A stretch of 64,000 bases of DNA from an uncultured Roseibium sp. (GTDB lineage: Bacteria > Pseudomonadota > Alphaproteobacteria > Rhizobiales > Stappiaceae). The stretch is taken from the NCBI RefSeq assembly GCF_947494555.1, contig NZ_CANLVF010000005.1, positions 310,001 to 374,000 on the forward strand, written 5' to 3'. Positions 34,013-42,583 of the stretch are shown here, one piece after another. The notes beneath the pieces are model-generated. The model ran no database searches and was not told the DNA's origin. It worked only from the letters and a program-made list of their open reading frames with translations. The stretch's first letter is position 1, and each line of letters begins with the position of its first letter. Made by a program: the position numbers and the translations under genes.

Positions 34013-34798
34013 ATGACCAATGCATCAACCTATCGCCGGGTCGGACTGATTGTTCCAAGTTCGAACATCACGATGGAGACCGAGATACCGGCTCTGCTGA
34101 AAGCAAGAGAAGCTATTCTGCCGGACCGTTTCACTTTCCACTCCTCGCGCATGCGCATGAAAGCGGTCGTGAAGGAAGAACTCGAAGCCATGGATGCCGA
34201 CAGCGTCAGATGCGCGAGTGAACTTTCCGACGCCGCTGTCGAGGTGCAGGCCTATGCCTGTCTCGTCGCGATCATGTCGATGGGGCTTGGGTATCACCGC
34301 GCATCGTCGGAGAAACTGAACAGAGCAACCGCCGAAAACGGTTGCCCGACACCTGTGCTAAACTCCGCCGGGGCACTGGTGGAAAGCCTGCAGGAGATGG
34401 GATTCAGGAAAGTTTCGATCATCTGTCCCTATATGAAACCGCTGACAAGGCTTGTTGTGGACTATATCGAAAACGAGGGCATCGAAGTGCAGGATTTCCT
34501 GGCGCTGGAAATTCCCGACAATCTGGAAGTTGCCTCACAGGATCCGGCGGCACCGGCCGAACTCTGGCGCAAGCTGGACGTACGTGGCGTCGACGCCATC
34601 GTCGCTTCGGCGTGCGTGCAAATGCCATCGCTACCGGCGATTGAAATGATCGAACGTGCGTCCGGACTGCCTGCGGTCTCCGCAAGCGTGGCAACGACCC
34701 GGAAAATCCTGCAGAGCCTCAACCTCACAGAAATCGCACCGGGCGGCGGCGCGCTGCTGTCCGGCGGTCAACTCGCGCGGCTTCCCAAAGTTGCCTGA
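34013..34798 (+). CDS. maiA: Maleate cis-trans isomerase (MaiA/NicE type)
   Basis: A 261-residue Asp/Glu racemase-superfamily protein that follows the NicE/MaiA pattern nearly throughout: IVPSSNITMETEIPALL, FTFHSSRMRM, AYACLVAIMSMG with Cys83, NSAGALVESL, CPYMKPLTRLVVDYIE and SACVQMPSLPAI with Cys201. The two cysteines correspond to the catalytic pair that isomerises maleate to fumarate. AAAGGAG precedes the ATG. It lies 22 bases after dctM, which suggests that the transporter brings in maleate or a compound degraded to it. Confidence 0.85.
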   Translation: MTNASTYRRVGLIVPSSNITMETEIPALLKAREAILPDRFTFHSSRMRMKAVVKEELEAMDADSVRCASELSDAAVEVQAYACLVAIMSMGLGYHRASSEKLNRATAENGCPTPVLNSAGALVESLQEMGFRKVSIICPYMKPLTRLVVDYIENEGIEVQDFLALEIPDNLEVASQDPAAPAELWRKLDVRGVDAIVASACVQMPSLPAIEMIERASGLPAVSASVATTRKILQSLNLTEIAPGGGALLSGGQLARLPKVA

Positions 34799-35606
34799 GA
34801 CCGGTGAAACAGGATCTGCCGACAAACTGCCGGATCAGGTCGCACTCTACCCCATCAGTCAGGCAACGACCGCGACCTTTTCAGATCTCTATCTGCGACT
34901 TGCCTTCCTCTTCTTCATCGAGACCGGGTCAAAACGGGTGGTGACCCCCACCCAAGACCTGGTCGGAGAAGAGGGAGATCTTCTCATCTTCCCGCCCGGA
35001 TCCATGGTCACCATGGAAAACCGGCCCGTTCTGGATCGCAGCTATCGCGCCGTCGGGATTTCCTTTCCAGATGATCTTGTCACCGCTGTCTTCGCGGACC
35101 AACCGGTCCCGGCAGATCGCGGAGGTGTCCAGATTCTGCGGACCGAACCGCACCGGCCGATGGATCTCCTCCCGATCATTGAGGACACGCTGCGCCAGGA
35201 AGCCCTGCCTGACGTCATATTGCGTCATCGCTTGCTGGAACCGCTGATCTGGCTGAAGGACAAGGGTGTCCACATCGCCCTGTCGGGTGAGGAAGCCCCG
35301 CTGAGCCGGGTGCGCCGTCTGATCGAAACGGATTTGAGCCGTCCGTGGCGCGCAAGCGATGTGGCACGGCACCTTGCCATGAGCGAACCGACCATGAGGC
35401 GATGGTTGAAAGATGCAGGACAGGGTTTTGCCAGGATCCTGCGCAACACGCGGCTCGAACATGGATTGAGCCGGTTGCAGACCTCGACCGCTTCGGTTTC
35501 AGAAATCGCGCTGGAGTGTGGCTTCAAGACACCCTCACATTTCTCCGACGCTTTCCGGAAACGATTTGGAATAACGCCAAAAGAGATCAGAACTCCAGGA
35601 GATTGA
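34791..35606 (+). CDS. AraC-family transcriptional regulator
   Basis: A regulator of about 271 residues with a cupin-like N-terminal sensor domain (about 10-120) and a C-terminal double HTH: SRPWRASDVARHLAMSEPTMRRWLKDAGQGF and the family signature ASVSEIALECGFKTPSHFSDAFRKRFGITPKEIR. The exact start is uncertain. The TTG at 34791 overlaps the maleate isomerase stop by eight bases and gives the usual AraC length, but its ribosome-binding site is weak. It is last in the TRAP operon and probably controls it or its pathway. Confidence 0.8.
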   Translation: MPETGETGSADKLPDQVALYPISQATTATFSDLYLRLAFLFFIETGSKRVVTPTQDLVGEEGDLLIFPPGSMVTMENRPVLDRSYRAVGISFPDDLVTAVFADQPVPADRGGVQILRTEPHRPMDLLPIIEDTLRQEALPDVILRHRLLEPLIWLKDKGVHIALSGEEAPLSRVRRLIETDLSRPWRASDVARHLAMSEPTMRRWLKDAGQGFARILRNTRLEHGLSRLQTSTASVSEIALECGFKTPSHFSDAFRKRFGITPKEIRTPGD

Positions 35607-35703
35607 GCGTTTCCCGACAGTATTTGATCGACCTTCGGAAGCTGGCAGACCTTTGAAAGACTACCTTTCGATCATTCAAGGAACAGACCGAAAGGAACGC
35701 CAA

Positions 35704-36237
35704 ATGCTTCGCAGTTCGATTTTTTCTTCCGCCCTCATATTGGGCCTCTTGGCAACACCCGCCGTGGCAACGGATTTCCAGCTCACCAGCAACACTATCG
35801 CCGAGGGTCAGCAATTGAACGCGGCCCAGGTCTTTCAGGGTTTCGGCTGTGAAGGCGGCAATACCGCGCCTGATCTGGCCTGGTCGGGCGCACCGGAGGG
35901 AACAAAGAGTTTTGCGGTCACCGTCTATGACCCTGATGCACCCACCGGATCAGGCTGGTGGCACTGGTTTGCGTTCAATATTCCCGCCGATGTGACCGAA
36001 CTGCCCGCCGGAACCGCTCTTCCTGAGAGCGCAGTGGAACTCGCCAACGACTACGGAGCCGCTGGTTTCGGCGGTGCCTGCCCACCTCCGGGCGAAGTTC
36101 ACCGTTATCAGTTCACGGTCCACGCGCTCGGCACGGCACTTGATCTGGACGGCAGCGTCAGCAACGCGCTGGCCGGATACATGGTGAATGCAAACAGCCT
36201 GGCAAAAGCTTCAATCACCGCCGTCTACAACAGGTAG
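35704..36237 (+). CDS. YbhB/YbcL-family (PEBP-like) exported protein
   Basis: A 177-residue protein with a signal peptide ending near ATPAVA. It has one PEBP fold marked by GGNTAPDLAWSGAPEGTKSFAVTVYDPDAPTGSGWWHWFAFNIP and GACPPPGEVHRYQFTVHALG, which contain the conserved anion-pocket DPDAP and PPPG..HRY residues. PEBP-like proteins bind small anions or phospholipid head groups; the bacterial role is unclear. AAAGGA precedes the ATG at 35704; upstream codons in the same frame would hide the signal peptide. Confidence 0.85.
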   Translation: MLRSSIFSSALILGLLATPAVATDFQLTSNTIAEGQQLNAAQVFQGFGCEGGNTAPDLAWSGAPEGTKSFAVTVYDPDAPTGSGWWHWFAFNIPADVTELPAGTALPESAVELANDYGAAGFGGACPPPGEVHRYQFTVHALGTALDLDGSVSNALAGYMVNANSLAKASITAVYNR

Positions 36238-36566
36238 ACCGCACTCGCGGCACAGGGCGCTGAGCCCCGTAGAACTCGCCGCAGCGTCCCCCTCCCCGAC
36301 TGTTGGACGCGGCGGTTCGAACGGCCGGTCCAGCCGTGTGTTTTCACTAACTCCGATGATGGAAAGCAACGCCTCGGCGTGCAGGAATGCCCGGCGCCGC
36401 CGTTGTGAATTCGAACTTAGTGGCACAATACATGGCGATCGGAGCCACGTCCCTGGCCGTATAAGACAACGGGGCCGGCAAAAAGCCGGCCCCGAGTCCA
36501 ACCTAAACACAGGGGCTCTTGATGGCCCGCCGCGCCGGGTCAGCGGCGCGGCGACCTCTTAGCCGA
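36238..36566. other. Intergenic region with hairpin between convergent genes
   Basis: No gene is supported in these 329 bases. A strong perfect 9-bp hairpin GGGGCCGGC-AAAAA-GCCGGCCCC lies at 36471-36493. It probably ends transcription of the flanking convergent genes, although neither side has a long T-run. Confidence 0.55.
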
Positions 36567-37841
36567 TCAAGGCGTCAGCTTGTGGATCATGCCTTCGTCG
36601 ACAGCCGTATAAAGGCTGCCATCAGGTCCAAGAACCACCGAGCGGAAGCGGCCCGGTTCCATGCCCTCCGGCAACGTCATTTCCGTCACATCGACGACCT
36701 CGGTGCCATCTTCCGACAGTTCGATCACGTCGATACGCTGGCCAAGCGGCGTGCCGCCAAAGCCGATACCCATGATGCCGACCACCATGGCGCCGTCCCA
36801 TTTGCCCCAGGCGTCTCCTTCAAGGAAGGCTGCGGACGAAGTGCCCTGCGACCAGCCGTCGTTGTCCCAGATCGGCGGCATGGCATCTGGATAGGTTTCC
36901 AGATCGGTCATAGGCATGAATGCCGCGCGCTCGTAACGGTTCATCCCGTCCATCTGGTTCGGGCTGTATCCGCAATACCCGTCCGGGCAGTCTCCCCTGC
37001 CGGCCATGTTCGGGCGCGGATCCCAGCCGGCATTGCCTCCATTCACAAGGACGGTGATTTCGTCCGAGTGCCAGGGGCCGTGCTCGGCCGTGATCGGGGT
37101 TCCCGTTCCTGGATGGAACGCGATCCCCTGCACATTCCGGTGGCCATACGTATAGGTGCGCTTGTCGAACCCGTCGGGGGGCGTGTTATCTGCGGCAGCG
37201 GTGCCGTCGGCATTCATGCGCAGCACCTTGCTGCCCATCAAGGTCGGGCTCTGCGGAACCTCCTCGTTGTGATTGTCACCGGTCGTCAGATAGAGATAAC
37301 CGTCGGCAGGATTGAACCTGACACGCCCGCCATTGTGCGCGCCCGGTCCACCGAACGGGTGATCAGATGCGGCCATCTTGTAAGGAACATCGTCAACGAT
37401 ATCCGTGCGGTCACCGACAGACTTGAAATCGTCGCCGACCTTGAGCCGCATCAGCCTGTTGGTGTGCGGGTCCGATTTCTTGGAAGTCGAATAGACATAG
37501 ATGATCCGGTTGTTGGCAAAATCCGGATCGACCGCGACACCCATCATGCCGGCCTGGCCTTCGCAGAACAGATCGTCTTCCGTTGATGCGTATCCCGAAC
37601 TGCCGGTCATGCCCAAGAGTGCATTTACGTCCCCGGAAGGCATGAGCACGGACAGCCCTTTGCACTTTTCAGTAAAGAACATCGTGCCGTCATCCAGAAA
37701 GGCCATGTCCCACGGATTTTCCAGATCCTCCAGAACCAGCGTGTGCTTGAGGCTCGTCGTGTTCTGAGCGAAGGCCGGCATCGCGGCCATCGCCGTTCCC
37801 ACGACGCAAGATACCATCCATGTCTTTGTTCTATTTGACAT
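36567..37841 (-). CDS. PQQ-dependent sugar dehydrogenase family protein (soluble GDH-like)
   Basis: A 424-residue periplasmic protein with a signal peptide (MSNRTKTWMVSCVVGTAMAAMPAFA) and a six-bladed beta-propeller of the glucose/sorbosone dehydrogenase family: ENPWDMAFLDDGTMFFTEK, HNGGRVRFNPADGYLYLTTGDNHN, YGHRNVQGIAFHPGTG, ITAEHGPWHSDEI. The latter two contain the catalytic and PQQ-contact region seen in this family. The real substrate is unknown. TTGGGAGG precedes the ATG. It lies 214 bases downstream of a cytochrome c gene on the same strand, a likely electron acceptor. Confidence 0.85.
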   Translation of the reverse strand: MSNRTKTWMVSCVVGTAMAAMPAFAQNTTSLKHTLVLEDLENPWDMAFLDDGTMFFTEKCKGLSVLMPSGDVNALLGMTGSSGYASTEDDLFCEGQAGMMGVAVDPDFANNRIIYVYSTSKKSDPHTNRLMRLKVGDDFKSVGDRTDIVDDVPYKMAASDHPFGGPGAHNGGRVRFNPADGYLYLTTGDNHNEEVPQSPTLMGSKVLRMNADGTAAADNTPPDGFDKRTYTYGHRNVQGIAFHPGTGTPITAEHGPWHSDEITVLVNGGNAGWDPRPNMAGRGDCPDGYCGYSPNQMDGMNRYERAAFMPMTDLETYPDAMPPIWDNDGWSQGTSSAAFLEGDAWGKWDGAMVVGIMGIGFGGTPLGQRIDVIELSEDGTEVVDVTEMTLPEGMEPGRFRSVVLGPDGSLYTAVDEGMIHKLTP

Positions 37842-38055
37842 TTATTCCTCCCAAAGTGATTGACTGGGTTTGCCGCTTGAAGCGATCTTTTGTTGTTATC
37901 TCGCAGCCCGAAGCTTCTCCGGCTTCAGGTCAAACCGTAGTCCCAGGCCCAATATCCGCAGCGCGGAGCCTGACGTATTTCACAAAATGCGATCGACGTG
38001 AAAACGCAACGTCAACACAGTCAACCCGAGTAAAACGCTTGTAAGTTCAAGACCT

Positions 38056-38373
38056 TCAAGGCGATATGGAAACAATAAAAGTCACGATATTCGTGATATC
38101 GTCATCTGAGAGATTTTTGGCGCGCGGCACCATAAGCGCCGTATTGGGCCCGACTTTCTCTCCAGCCCGGTATTTGTTCAGGCGTTCAACCAGATAGTCT
38201 TCGGTGTTGCCCGCAAGCTTCGGAAAACTCGCCATGCCCTTTGCAGTTGGACCGTGGCAGGACCGGCAGGATTTCTTGTAGAGTTTTTCTCCAACATCCG
38301 CGTCCTGCGCACCTACCTGCGTGGCCGACACCATCGCCAAGGCAGCTATCGAGACAAAAAGGCCTTTGCTCAT
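38056..38373 (-). CDS. Class I cytochrome c
   Basis: A 105-residue periplasmic cytochrome. The signal peptide (MSKGLFVSIAALAMVSATQVGAQ) is followed by the haem motif CRSCH (Cys36, Cys39, His40) and a likely Met ligand in NTALMVPRAKNLSDDDI. This arrangement matches small soluble c553/c4-like cytochromes. The ATG at 38373 follows GGAGGGG and gives the clean signal peptide. It precedes the PQQ-type dehydrogenase and probably carries its electrons to the respiratory chain. Confidence 0.88.
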   Translation of the reverse strand: MSKGLFVSIAALAMVSATQVGAQDADVGEKLYKKSCRSCHGPTAKGMASFPKLAGNTEDYLVERLNKYRAGEKVGPNTALMVPRAKNLSDDDITNIVTFIVSISP

Positions 38374-38752
38374 GCTTCCGTGTCCCCTCCCACGATCCAC
38401 ATCAGTTGGTTTTTTGAAACAGTAACGGCAAATTTCATATACGCAACTGATTTTTGTATTTTAAAATTTTAAACAATTTGCCGCCGATTTTCTCTTTCCT
38501 TCCTGAAATGACTTGGCATACCGCGGTTCAGGCCAGACTGACGATGCTCCGGACACGCGGATCAGGCGACGACCCAGCCACAAAAAATCAACGGAATTCG
38601 AAGTGCGAGGAATTCACGGGAAAGCAAATCAGAGGTTTATTCGCCTCAGCATCACTCAGGCTGAACCCGCAATTATGGCCTCCGGATTTTCGGCACCAAG
38701 TGACTACCCGCTCAGGGTGATCGCACATATGCTCGGCAACTTGCCCGGCTTG
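38374..38752. promoter_or_regulatory. Promoter region of the cytochrome c gene, with inverted repeat
   Basis: This 379-base gap has no supported gene. It contains an A/T palindrome TTTAAAATTTTAAA (38460-38473) and an 8-bp inverted repeat ATCAGTTG (38401-38408) / CAACTGAT (38444-38451) with a 35-base gap. These could be promoter or regulator sites for the cytochrome-dehydrogenase pair. Confidence 0.4.
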
Positions 38753-39631
38753 TCAGGTCAATTGACTGTGCTCCCCGGCAAACGCGTCGGCAAAGAACGC
38801 CAGCAGCGTTTCAATGTCGGCCTGGTTTCTGAATTCCCGATGCGTTGCGACCCAAAGTCCGGTCTGCGGGCCTTCTGGTAATCCGTCAACGGGTAAGAGC
38901 TGCGGCGAATTTTCGCCGACAAAAGCCGGAAGCATTGCAAGACCAAGGCCTTTTGACGCCAAACCCGCCAACGCCAGGAAGCTGTCCGCGGAAAACTCAA
39001 AGCCGCTTCGGACGCTTGAAAATTGCCACTCTCCGACCGTGGACTGCGCAAATCCGGGGGCAACGCCCAGCCACTTGTGCTCCTGGAGAGAAAGGCCCGC
39101 ATGCTTCGCCAGATAATCGCGCGCCCCGAACACGCGAAACCCGACCGAGGCGACCTGCACACCGCTGAGATCCGGCGGCAAATCGGCACCCGGCCGAACC
39201 AGGATCTCAGCACCGGACATGGACATATCGACGGGGTTGTTTGACACTGCGATTTCGACATTGATGTTTGGATGCGCTTCCCGCAACGCGCCCAGAAACC
39301 CTGGAAGAAGCAGGCATGCAATCGCATCTGTCGTCGCCAGCCGGAATGTGCCTTCGATCCCTTTCGAAGTGAGTGCAAGGCTTCGCCGAATTCTCGCAGA
39401 CGCGTCATCCATAAGCTTGAGCGAAGCCAGAAGCGCCCGCCCCTCCGGACGCAGCCGGTATCCATCCTTGCCCCGGTCAAAGAGCCTCACGTCATTCGCA
39501 TCTTCCAGCAAGGCAATTCTGCGCAACACAGTTGCATGGTTCACGCCCAGCGCGCGCGAGGCCGCAGACAACGAGCCATGTTCCGCGACGGCGTGGACAT
39601 ATTGAAGGTCATCCCATCTTATTCTGTGCAT
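38753..39631 (-). CDS. LysR-family transcriptional regulator
   Basis: A 292-residue LysR-type regulator. The HTH (about 5-65) reads WDDLQYVHAVAEHGSLSAASRALGVNHATVLRRIALLEDANDVRLFDRG, the branch in which HATVxRRI replaces the usual QPAVSxQI. The effector domain follows. It is divergent from the cytochrome c' gene across 96 bases and lies upstream of the cytochrome c-sugar dehydrogenase pair, so it could regulate either. No other features stand out. Confidence 0.87.
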   Translation of the reverse strand: MHRIRWDDLQYVHAVAEHGSLSAASRALGVNHATVLRRIALLEDANDVRLFDRGKDGYRLRPEGRALLASLKLMDDASARIRRSLALTSKGIEGTFRLATTDAIACLLLPGFLGALREAHPNINVEIAVSNNPVDMSMSGAEILVRPGADLPPDLSGVQVASVGFRVFGARDYLAKHAGLSLQEHKWLGVAPGFAQSTVGEWQFSSVRSGFEFSADSFLALAGLASKGLGLAMLPAFVGENSPQLLPVDGLPEGPQTGLWVATHREFRNQADIETLLAFFADAFAGEHSQLT

Positions 39632-39727
39632 CAGCGCACAACCTCATGCGATTTTTTTCACAATTTACCGGAATTCTAAATCATGAGAAACAATTGATGT
39701 TGAAAATTGCACAGACGGGAGCGTTCG

Positions 39728-40198
39728 ATGAAACACGGACTGAAATTGATCTGCTCACTGGTTTTCGCGGTCAGCGTCAGCAACACCCAGACGATAGCCC
39801 AAGATTCATTCGACAATGCGATCAAGGCGCGCAAATCAGTCATGGCACTTTATGCCTGGAACCTGGGCCAGCTGGGCGCGATGGCTAAGGGCGAAGCCGA
39901 CTACAACGCTGAAGCAGCAGCCACTGCGGCTGAAAACATCAGAATTCTTGCAACGATGAACAATGGAGCAGCCTGGCCGCAAGGTTCGGACAGCACCGCC
40001 CTGCCCGGCAAGACACGTGCGAAGGTCGAGGCATGGACGACGTATCCGGAGAGCGCCGAGCTTAACAAATCGCTTGCCACTGCTGCAATCGCGATGGCCG
40101 AGGTTGCCGGCAACGGTTTGGAGAATGTGCAGGCGAATATCGGAGCAATCGGGAGCGCTTGCAGCGCCTGTCACGACAAGTTCCGGGAAAGCCAGTAG
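39728..40198 (+). CDS. Cytochrome c' family protein
   Basis: A 156-residue exported haem protein. The signal peptide (MKHGLKLICSLVFAVSVSNTQTIAQ) is followed by a four-helix bundle with the C-terminal haem site CSACHDKFR (Cys145, Cys148, His149), diagnostic of cytochromes c'. Conserved early residues (AIKARKSVMALYAWNLG) match the first helix. Cytochromes c' bind NO and CO and help with nitrosative stress. GGGAG precedes the ATG. The next gene starts 20 bases later on the same strand. Confidence 0.9.
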   Translation: MKHGLKLICSLVFAVSVSNTQTIAQDSFDNAIKARKSVMALYAWNLGQLGAMAKGEADYNAEAAATAAENIRILATMNNGAAWPQGSDSTALPGKTRAKVEAWTTYPESAELNKSLATAAIAMAEVAGNGLENVQANIGAIGSACSACHDKFRESQ

Positions 40199-40218
40199 CA
40201 AAACCGGACTTGCAAGAC

Positions 40219-40779
40219 ATGACCATTTTGCCACGAGCGCCTGTCCTCACGATTGCGACCCTGCTCATCGTTGGGATCGTGTTCAGCCTTGCTCATGCCG
40301 GGAGCGGACAGCTCCCGGCGCGAGAGGGTGCGGTACCACGCACAACGAATTCAGTCCCGCATATTCAGATCGGCGCAGAACCGGTTCCGGCACTTTCCGA
40401 TCAGTTGATCGCACGTGTCGCCACGCTGCCCGGGGTGGACATCCGCGCGACAGTCATCTCCCTGCCGGGCGCAAAGGGTTTCTGGCTTACGGAAAACGTC
40501 GACTTGGCGCATCCCGACGCGATTGTAGGTGGACGGGAGTTCGCTCATTTGCATCCGGACGGCAGTCTGCATGCATCGCTTCCACCGGACCGCGCCCGGG
40601 ATGCCGTGAAGGCCGGTTGGGCCGCGCCCCATCCCTGGGCAGACCAACGGCCCGGCTGGGAGGGTTTTGTTCTGATTTACACGCCGCGCACGACAGCGGA
40701 AACCGAAGTCGTGTTTCAGCTTGTCCTTGACGGGTACAACTACGTGACCGGCCGAAATCACGTCGCACCCGACCAATAA
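40219..40779 (+). CDS. Luciferase-fold (DUF5519-like) exported protein
   Basis: A 186-residue protein with an N-terminal signal or anchor segment (about 9-29). The conserved domain (about 55-180) contains FAHLHPDGSLHASLPP, AGWAAPHPWADQRPGWEGFVLIYTPRT and VFQLVLDGYNYVTG, a pattern I associate with DUF5519/luciferase-domain proteins of alphaproteobacteria. Biochemical function is not known. It starts 20 bases after the cytochrome c' gene, so the two probably form an operon and act in the periplasm together. Confidence 0.7.
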   Translation: MTILPRAPVLTIATLLIVGIVFSLAHAGSGQLPAREGAVPRTTNSVPHIQIGAEPVPALSDQLIARVATLPGVDIRATVISLPGAKGFWLTENVDLAHPDAIVGGREFAHLHPDGSLHASLPPDRARDAVKAGWAAPHPWADQRPGWEGFVLIYTPRTTAETEVVFQLVLDGYNYVTGRNHVAPDQ

Positions 40780-40851
40780 CCCGGTCATCGCTGACATCTG
40801 CAGGTGTGGACTGCGGCAGTCTTCACGCGTCTTATGCCTTTGGTCCCCTGC

Positions 40852-41577
40852 CTAACGGTTGGCGACCTCCTGGCGATGTGCATCGACAAAAGCCGCCATA
40901 CTGTCGAACCGGAAATCGTAGGTCGGCATCTCGCCCGGGTTCATGGTCGCACCGAAGCCCTCCTTGTCGTGGCGGCGGTAGATCCAGCAATTCGCCAGTC
41001 CATGCCGGTTTGCAGGAGCATGATCGTGGAACATGCTTTCGGCCGTATGCAGGATCTCGTGTTTCGCAATGCCGACGCGCTCAAGTGTCTCAAGCATGTA
41101 ATCGAAGTTACGGTCGGACGGCTTGTAGCTGCCAATGTCTTCTGCTGTGTAGACACCGTCAAAATGGACACCTAGCCGGGCATTGGAGCCGGAAAAGCTC
41201 ACATTGTCGGTGTTGGTCAGGACAATAAGCTTGAAGTGCTGCTTGAGATAGGAAAGCGCTTCGCGGCTGTCTTCAAAGGCCGGCCATTGACGCACGGACT
41301 GTCCGTAGGCCACACACTCTTCCCAGCTCACCTCCGCGCCCCATTCTTCAGCGAGACGACGATAGACCACGCCGAGCAGATCGGAGTATTTCTTTGCCGG
41401 TGTCCGGCGTTGCGTGGTTGATTCATAATACGCATGCGCTTCGAGGATCTCGTCTCGACTCAGATTTCGGCCGACCTTGTCGGTCAGCGGCTTGAGGCCG
41501 CTCACCATGCCGCTCTCCCAGTCGATCAACGTGCCGTAGACATCAAATGTCAGCGCCTTGTAGTCAGACAGCTTCAT
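40852..41577 (-). CDS. HAD-superfamily hydrolase, type II haloacid dehalogenase-like
   Basis: A 241-residue HAD enzyme. The nucleophile is Asp12 in FDVYGTLID, motif II is LTNTDN, motif III Lys is in SYKPSDRNFDYML, and the acidic motif is in SMFHDHAPANRHGL. Genuine L-2-haloacid dehalogenases usually carry LSNG and SSNxWD at the second and fourth motifs, so dehalogenase activity is doubtful and a phosphatase is possible. It overlaps the alpha/beta hydrolase by 14 bases and is second in that operon. Confidence 0.82.
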   Translation of the reverse strand: MKLSDYKALTFDVYGTLIDWESGMVSGLKPLTDKVGRNLSRDEILEAHAYYESTTQRRTPAKKYSDLLGVVYRRLAEEWGAEVSWEECVAYGQSVRQWPAFEDSREALSYLKQHFKLIVLTNTDNVSFSGSNARLGVHFDGVYTAEDIGSYKPSDRNFDYMLETLERVGIAKHEILHTAESMFHDHAPANRHGLANCWIYRRHDKEGFGATMNPGEMPTYDFRFDSMAAFVDAHRQEVANR

Positions 41578-42475
41578 GTTCGGTTTCCTTAAGTGCGGTT
41601 GCTTCGGAAGTGCGTGAACCCGGCATCCGTGTCTGCCTTTCGAAGAAGTTTATGAGTATGGAGGAGATCTTTTCCGGCTGGTCTTCCATCGCGAAGTGCC
41701 CGCAATTTTCGAGGACATGCAGCTCGGCACCGGTAATTACTTCCTTTAGTTTGTAAGCCCAATCGACCACCTGCCACGCATCATCCGCCCCCCAAATCAC
41801 CTGCACCGGCAGTATGGCCAGCGCGTCGACCAGGCCGGGCAAGTCGTTCGTGTGCTTTGGGTCGTAGTGCGCAACCTGATGTGCGAAGTAGCTCACCTGG
41901 CCGACAGGTCCTGAAATGAAATCAAGAAAAACATCGAGCGATGTCTTTTCAAAGCGCTGTTTGTCAAAGACCGAGCTCAGCAGCCATTCGCGGAAATGAC
42001 GCCGGTGGTCGGGGTCCGGAGCCGCGATGAGAGTTTCAAGGCCAGCCTGCATCTGCTCCCGGGTGCGCCTGGATGGCCAGGAGTTGAAGGACACGGTGTC
42101 GATCAGGGTCAGGGACCAAAGGCGTTCAGGAGAACCGGTTGCGAACCGCATTGCGATGCCTCCGCCTATGTCATGGGCGACAAGGTGAAAGTCCCGCAAA
42201 TTCCAATGCTCAAGCAACCCCTCAAGGATCGGGACCTGCCCAGTGACCGACGTATCGATGCCGGGGTCCCATGGCCTTTCCGACAGCCCAAAGCCCAGGA
42301 GATCATAGACATGCACCTTGTTCCCGGCCTCGACAAGGGGCGGCACGACGTTGCGCCAGATATAGGATGAGGACGGCGTACCATGAATGAGTACAACCGG
42401 CTCGCCCTCACCGTGCACCCCGTGCGCGATGCGGGTGTTATTGATCAGGGCATGGTCTTTGACGAGATGATGCAT
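41564..42475 (-). CDS. Alpha/beta-fold hydrolase with Asp nucleophile
   Basis: A 303-residue alpha/beta hydrolase. The oxyanion loop HGTPSSSYIW lies at 31-40, the nucleophile elbow is AHDIGG with Asp102 in place of Ser, and the catalytic His is His260 in ENCGHFAMED. An Asp nucleophile occurs in haloalkane and fluoroacetate dehalogenases and epoxide hydrolases. However, the residue after Asp is Ile, not the Trp or Arg that those dehalogenases need for halide or carboxylate binding. Substrate is therefore unknown. It is divergent from a LysR regulator. Confidence 0.82.
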   Translation of the reverse strand: MHHLVKDHALINNTRIAHGVHGEGEPVVLIHGTPSSSYIWRNVVPPLVEAGNKVHVYDLLGFGLSERPWDPGIDTSVTGQVPILEGLLEHWNLRDFHLVAHDIGGGIAMRFATGSPERLWSLTLIDTVSFNSWPSRRTREQMQAGLETLIAAPDPDHRRHFREWLLSSVFDKQRFEKTSLDVFLDFISGPVGQVSYFAHQVAHYDPKHTNDLPGLVDALAILPVQVIWGADDAWQVVDWAYKLKEVITGAELHVLENCGHFAMEDQPEKISSILINFFERQTRMPGSRTSEATALKETEHEAV

Positions 42476-42583
42476 ATCCCCTCCAGAAAATTCGTCCTTC
42501 CAAATTCTCTAGCGCGCAGTTAATCTATGAATCAAATGAATGATTGTCATATCTTGATCTAATTTTGTCATGTGAGTTCAAAC

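Noticed and set aside
36519..37586. 355-codon plus-strand frame opposite the PQQ-type dehydrogenase
   Set aside because: The minus-strand gene has a signal peptide, ribosome-binding site and propeller motifs; the plus frame has none.
40852..42475. Confident haloacetate dehalogenase pair
   Set aside because: The residue after the nucleophile Asp102 is Ile rather than Arg or Trp, and the HAD motifs II and IV differ from those of verified 2-haloacid dehalogenases.
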